NCBI GenBank assembly: GCA_937942935.1 | Contig: CALDGT010000386.1 | Coordinates: 1-9,407 of the forward strand | Direction of reading: 5' to 3' | DNA from: an uncultured Chloroflexota bacterium | Lineage (GTDB): Bacteria; Chloroflexota; Anaerolineae; Aggregatilineales; Phototrophicaceae | Length of the DNA stretch: 9,407 nt | In this document: in pieces, positions 6,588-9,407 of the stretch | Layout of the letters: each line of letters opens with the position of its first letter | Position numbering within the stretch: position 1 is the stretch's first letter | Notes under the pieces: generated by a model | Databases searched by the model: none | What the model was told of the DNA's origin: nothing | Seen by the model: the letters and a program-made list of their open reading frames with translations, nothing else | Position numbers and translations under genes: made by a program

Positions 6588-7568
6588 ATGTCGAGTCGTC
6601 AAATCATCGTAGAAAACCTCAAAAAGCGTTATGAGGGCGATTTTTATGCAGTCAATGATGTATCGTTTTTGGTCAATGCGGGCGAAATCTTTGGATTTTT
6701 AGGACCAAACGGTGCTGGAAAAAGTACAACCGTCACCATGCTCACCACCCTCGCCCTGCCCACCAGTGGAAAAGCCCATGTTGGCGGATACGACATCATC
6801 ACCCAAGCCCAACAAGTCCGCCGTATTGCGGGTGTCGCATTACAAGACATCGGCTTAGACCCTGTGATGAAATCTATGGAATTACTCGTCACACAAGGTC
6901 AATTATTTGGGATGAGTCGGATGGATGCTATCAAACGCGCCAAAGAATTATTAGAATTGGTACGCCTGAGCGAATTCACAGACCGTCCTGTTGGGAAATA
7001 TAGCGGTGGGATGCGTCGCCGTCTCGATTTGGCGATGGCACTCGTCCATAAACCAGAAATTCTCTTTTTAGATGAACCAACCACAGGCTTAGACCCTGCT
7101 AGTCGGCGGGATGTTTGGTCAGAAGTGCGCCGTTTGAATGTCCAAGAAGGCATGACCATCTTCCTCACAACCCAATATTTAGAAGAAGCCGATGAACTCG
7201 CAGACCGCATCGCCATCATCAATGCGGGAAAAATCGCTGTCGAAGGTCAACCTGCCGAATTAAAAGCCGCGCTCGGCGCAGAATCTATCAATGTCACCTT
7301 TGGGGATAATGCCACCGTAGAACGCGCTCGTAATGCCCTTGTGGATATGGTAGACCGCGCCCAAATTGACCGCAAAACCTTGCGTTTATACCTGCAAAAT
7401 GCCGCTTATGCCATCCCAACGGTTGTGAATAAGTTGAACGAGTTACAATTGCAACCTCTCTCGCTCACACTCACCCAACCGACTTTGGATGATGTGTTCT
7501 TACAAGTCACTGGGCAACGGTTTGAAGAAGAAACCGAAGACGAAGCCCAAACCGAAGCAATCGCCTAG
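6588..7568 (+). CDS. ABC exporter ATP-binding protein, DrrA-like
   Basis: This 326-residue protein is the cytoplasmic ATPase of a half-size ABC-2 exporter, working with the permease encoded next. Motifs: Walker A GPNGAGKST (39-47), Q-loop Q86, signature YSGGMRRR (138-145), Walker B ILFLDEP (158-164), D-loop TGLD (166-169) and TTQYLEEAD (194-202). In the last motif glutamine replaces the H-loop histidine, as is common in the DrrA subfamily. A C-terminal extension of about 100 residues (225-326), containing TLDDVFLQVTG and an acidic tail, also matches DrrA-type proteins linked to drug or lipid export. The substrate cannot be read from sequence. The start is ATG 6588, with AAGGGAG 7 bases upstream. 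The gene is divergent from pstS and 24 bases from its permease partner, so the two form an operon. Nothing ties it to phosphate except location. Confidence 0.9.
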   Translation: MSSRQIIVENLKKRYEGDFYAVNDVSFLVNAGEIFGFLGPNGAGKSTTVTMLTTLALPTSGKAHVGGYDIITQAQQVRRIAGVALQDIGLDPVMKSMELLVTQGQLFGMSRMDAIKRAKELLELVRLSEFTDRPVGKYSGGMRRRLDLAMALVHKPEILFLDEPTTGLDPASRRDVWSEVRRLNVQEGMTIFLTTQYLEEADELADRIAIINAGKIAVEGQPAELKAALGAESINVTFGDNATVERARNALVDMVDRAQIDRKTLRLYLQNAAYAIPTVVNKLNELQLQPLSLTLTQPTLDDVFLQVTGQRFEEETEDEAQTEAIA

Positions 7569-7592
7569 TTAGTCATCTGGAGAAAAAATATC

Positions 7593-8420
7593 ATGACCGC
7601 AATGACAAAACCTTTACCACAAACCCAATCGGTTAGCGAAAAATCCAAAGGGATGCCCCTCTGGAAACAAATCACCATGATGACATGGCGTAATTTGGTC
7701 GTCATCCGCAGAACCCCCGCCTCTGTATTGCCCGGTTTGATGATTAGTGTTTTCTTCCTATTCATCTATGAAGCCTCGCTCAGTGGCGCGGCAAACTTTT
7801 TCTTGGCAGGCAAGTCATATCTCGCCTTCATTTTGCCTGTTTCCATCATCAGCGCCTCACTCAGTGGGTCTGGTTTGGCGGGACAATATATCGTGCGCGA
7901 TATTGAAAATGGCTATTTCGATAAATTGCTCCTCACCCCTATCAGTCGTATCGCGTTGTTATCGGGTCCCGTTTTCGCAGGCGCAATTATGCTCGCTATC
8001 CAAACCGCGCTCATCTTGACCGTTGCGGTGTTGATGGGCTTAGAATCGGCGACAGGCTTAGGCGGTATTTTGGCGGTGTTGGGCTTTGGATTGTTGCTCG
8101 GCACAGGTTTCGCGGGATTCGGTGTATCGGTAGCATTGCTCACAGGGAGCGCCGCTGCCACCAGTGGCGCGAGTTTCGCCTTCTTCCCCCTCACATTCCT
8201 GACCGCGACATTCGTCCCCATCAATTTGCTTGAAGGCTGGTTAAAAACTGCCGCCGAATGGAATCCGATTACATACGTGTTGCAAGCCACCCGTAGCATT
8301 TTGTTGGATGGCTGGAACTGGGAATATATTGGACAAGGCTTGATTGCCTGCGCCATTTTAGGACTCGTGCCGTTTTTCATCGCGCTGTGGGCATTGCGCC
8401 AACGTACAAGCCGTAAATAA
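7593..8420 (+). CDS. ABC-2 type exporter permease, DrrB-like
   Basis: This 275-residue inner-membrane permease pairs with the preceding ATPase. About six hydrophobic segments are visible: roughly 43-59, 75-97, 121-146, 156-182, 193-213 and 247-268. Between the second and third, DIENGYFDKLLLTPISR (103-119) is the cytoplasmic coupling-helix region typical of ABC-2 permeases. FVPINLLEGWLKTAAEWNP (207-225) before the last segment is the conserved DrrB-type loop. The N terminus (1-25) is polar and cytoplasmic. Length is normal for the family. The start ATG 7593 has GGAG 10 bases upstream; a second in-frame ATG at codon 4 is possible. The gene ends at TAA 8418-8420 and a terminator follows 26 bases later. 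The exported compound is unknown. Confidence 0.9.
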   Translation: MTAMTKPLPQTQSVSEKSKGMPLWKQITMMTWRNLVVIRRTPASVLPGLMISVFFLFIYEASLSGAANFFLAGKSYLAFILPVSIISASLSGSGLAGQYIVRDIENGYFDKLLLTPISRIALLSGPVFAGAIMLAIQTALILTVAVLMGLESATGLGGILAVLGFGLLLGTGFAGFGVSVALLTGSAAATSGASFAFFPLTFLTATFVPINLLEGWLKTAAEWNPITYVLQATRSILLDGWNWEYIGQGLIACAILGLVPFFIALWALRQRTSRK

Positions 8421-8446
8421 CCCAAGTTTTATCACAATAATAACCC

Positions 8447-8473
8447 AAATAGCCCCGTCATGGGGCTATTTTT
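8447..8473 (+). terminator. Rho-independent terminator of the exporter operon
   Basis: AAATAGCCCC and GGGGCTATTT form a perfect 10-bp stem around the loop GTCAT, and the 3' arm merges into a run of five T (8469-8473). Its position, 26 bases after the permease stop, fits termination of the two-gene operon. It also insulates the AT-rich gene downstream. Confidence 0.9.
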
Positions 8474-8534
8474 GATTTATATAAGAACTTTATTGTTTTT
8501 CTGAGTTAGTAAATACCAAGTATCAAAAATACAT

Positions 8535-8540
8535 TATAAT
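8535..8540 (+). promoter_or_regulatory. Candidate -10 box (TATAAT) for the right-edge gene
   Basis: A perfect TATAAT lies 32 bases upstream of ATG 8573 and downstream of the terminator, so the gene can be transcribed alone. No convincing -35 hexamer sits 16-18 bases upstream, and the tract is AT-rich, so chance is possible. Confidence 0.35.
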
Positions 8541-8572
8541 TAGAATACATTTTCAATTAAGGTGAGATAAAT

Positions 8573-9407
8573 ATGAGATGGGTTACATCAAAACAAGTTG
8601 AATTACTCAATAGTGAGCAATTTGCCTACTTAGCAAATGAACTAATAAAAGCCGAAGCATCCGCGAATAATATACCACGTACAAACATTTGGTTAAACGA
8701 TAATATAGATGTACCCGATGGCGGAATAGATGCACGTATTAAACATGACATCAATCTCGATTGTCGTATTCCTAATGGTGCCAGTATATGGCAGTATAAA
8801 AGTGGCAAGTTATCACCTAATAAATTAAAAGAGGAACTCGAAAAAAAAGATGTTATTGAGGAGATTACTAAAGGAGCGAGTTATTATCTTTTATTAGGCA
8901 AGACCTCTCCTAAAACACGAAAAAGTTTAGAGGAAATCCTAGAAACATCTTGTGAAAACTACCGTATCTTCACATCTATTGAAATTGCTGAATGGGTATC
9001 TGACTATCCACCCGTAGCAAAAAGATTCTTTGATATAAAAGGAGATTTTTCAACTTTTGAAGAATGGGCAAATCAGCATCAAATTCCATTTCAGATAGGT
9101 GAAAATCAGAAATCGCTTTTTGAGAAAATAGAACAAATATACACAGAAGCCAGCGAACTTCGCGCAATAAGATTAGTGGGGGCTAATGGTATTGGTAAAA
9201 CACGCTTTGCGCTTGAACTTATTCGAAAATTAGATTTAGCACCGATTACGATTTATACAGATTCTGATGATATAGATTCTGATTTATTAGGGGATTTGAA
9301 AGACTTATCATCAAAGAACTCCAAAATAATTTTAGTGGTAGATAATTGTTCATACTCCAAATTGGAATCTCTCCTAACGAAATTACCCAATACCAAGCTA
9401 ACAATCA
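8573..9407 (+). CDS. PD-(D/E)xK-like nuclease fused to P-loop (STAND-like) NTPase, 3' end outside the window
   Basis: The frame is open from ATG 8573 to the window end: 278 codons and no stop. GGTGA (8561-8565, within AAGGTGAG) lies 7 bases upstream. Residues 1 to about 145 resemble a restriction-endonuclease-fold domain: a helix with E22/E27, then VPDGGIDARI (47-56) supplying the acidic D53, then IWQYKSGK (72-79) supplying a Q-x-K version of the (D/E)-x-K motif. A Walker A motif GANGIGKTR (203-211) and a hydrophobic Walker B strand IILVVDN (252-258) follow, together indicating a STAND/AAA-type NTPase. Nuclease-NTPase fusions of this order occur in Avs-like anti-phage sensors, where a C-terminal repeat region detects the target. 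That region would lie beyond the window. The gene is clearly AT-richer than the rest (20 and 19 G+C in two hand-counted 60-base lines, against 28 in one pstS line), which suggests acquisition by transfer. A non-defence NTPase remains possible. Confidence 0.65.
   Translation, partial: MRWVTSKQVELLNSEQFAYLANELIKAEASANNIPRTNIWLNDNIDVPDGGIDARIKHDINLDCRIPNGASIWQYKSGKLSPNKLKEELEKKDVIEEITKGASYYLLLGKTSPKTRKSLEEILETSCENYRIFTSIEIAEWVSDYPPVAKRFFDIKGDFSTFEEWANQHQIPFQIGENQKSLFEKIEQIYTEASELRAIRLVGANGIGKTRFALELIRKLDLAPITIYTDSDDIDSDLLGDLKDLSSKNSKIILVVDNCSYSKLESLLTKLPNTKLTI

Noticed and set aside
7167..7193. Glutamine in place of the H-loop histidine in the exporter ATPase
   Set aside because: The TTQYLEEAD form is common in the DrrA subfamily and does not imply a dead ATPase.
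1..9407. CRISPR arrays, tRNA or rRNA genes and insertion sequences
   Set aside because: I saw no regular spacer-repeat array, no tRNA-like cloverleaf, no rRNA signature and no transposase-like frame on either strand.

Overview
The window reads as a bacterial chromosome segment of moderate G+C. It carries a complete leftward phosphate-uptake operon (pstS-pstC-pstA-pstB), a divergent rightward two-gene ABC exporter, the tail of a probable RNA 2',3'-cyclic phosphodiesterase gene at the left edge, and the 5' part of a nuclease-NTPase gene at the right edge. The host is probably a Chloroflexota (Anaerolineae-like) bacterium. That rests on the style of the Pst proteins, the DrrAB-type exporter and a TTGTAGGGGC-type dispersed palindrome. 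It is an inference with no marker gene behind it.

Layout. 1-282: 3' end of a ThpR/LigT-like gene (+) with an in-frame TAA, so probably broken. 283-375: convergent intergenic spacer with a 15-bp direct repeat and a 28-bp palindrome. 376-6309: the pst operon on the minus strand, in transcription order pstS (6309-4924), pstC (4819-2885), pstA (2885-1191) and pstB (1191-376). pstS and pstC are separated by 104 bp containing a strong hairpin; pstC/pstA and pstA/pstB overlap by one base (TGATG, TAATG). 6310-6587: divergent control region with an approximately 11-bp-phased TTAA array resembling a Pho box. 6588-8420: drrA-like ATPase and ABC-2 permease (+), closed by a clear intrinsic terminator at 8447-8473. 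8573-9407: a markedly AT-richer gene (+), running off the window, with an N-terminal PD-(D/E)xK-like nuclease signature followed by a P-loop NTPase. No phoU or two-component phoB/phoR gene lies in the window.

How the genes work together. PstS binds phosphate outside the membrane, PstC and PstA form the channel and PstB hydrolyses ATP. The ABC cores look intact, but three of the four subunits carry large additions, all predicted to lie on the extracytoplasmic face. PstS has an N-terminal fasciclin (FAS1) domain. PstC has about 330 extra residues between its first and second membrane segments, including repeated beta modules with a cysteine every 46-48 residues. PstA has about 250 extra helical residues in the same loop. 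The shared location suggests an enlarged external capture or docking assembly.

The other item of high interest is the right-edge gene, whose architecture and AT-rich setting resemble STAND-type anti-phage defence proteins. Only its first 278 codons are visible.
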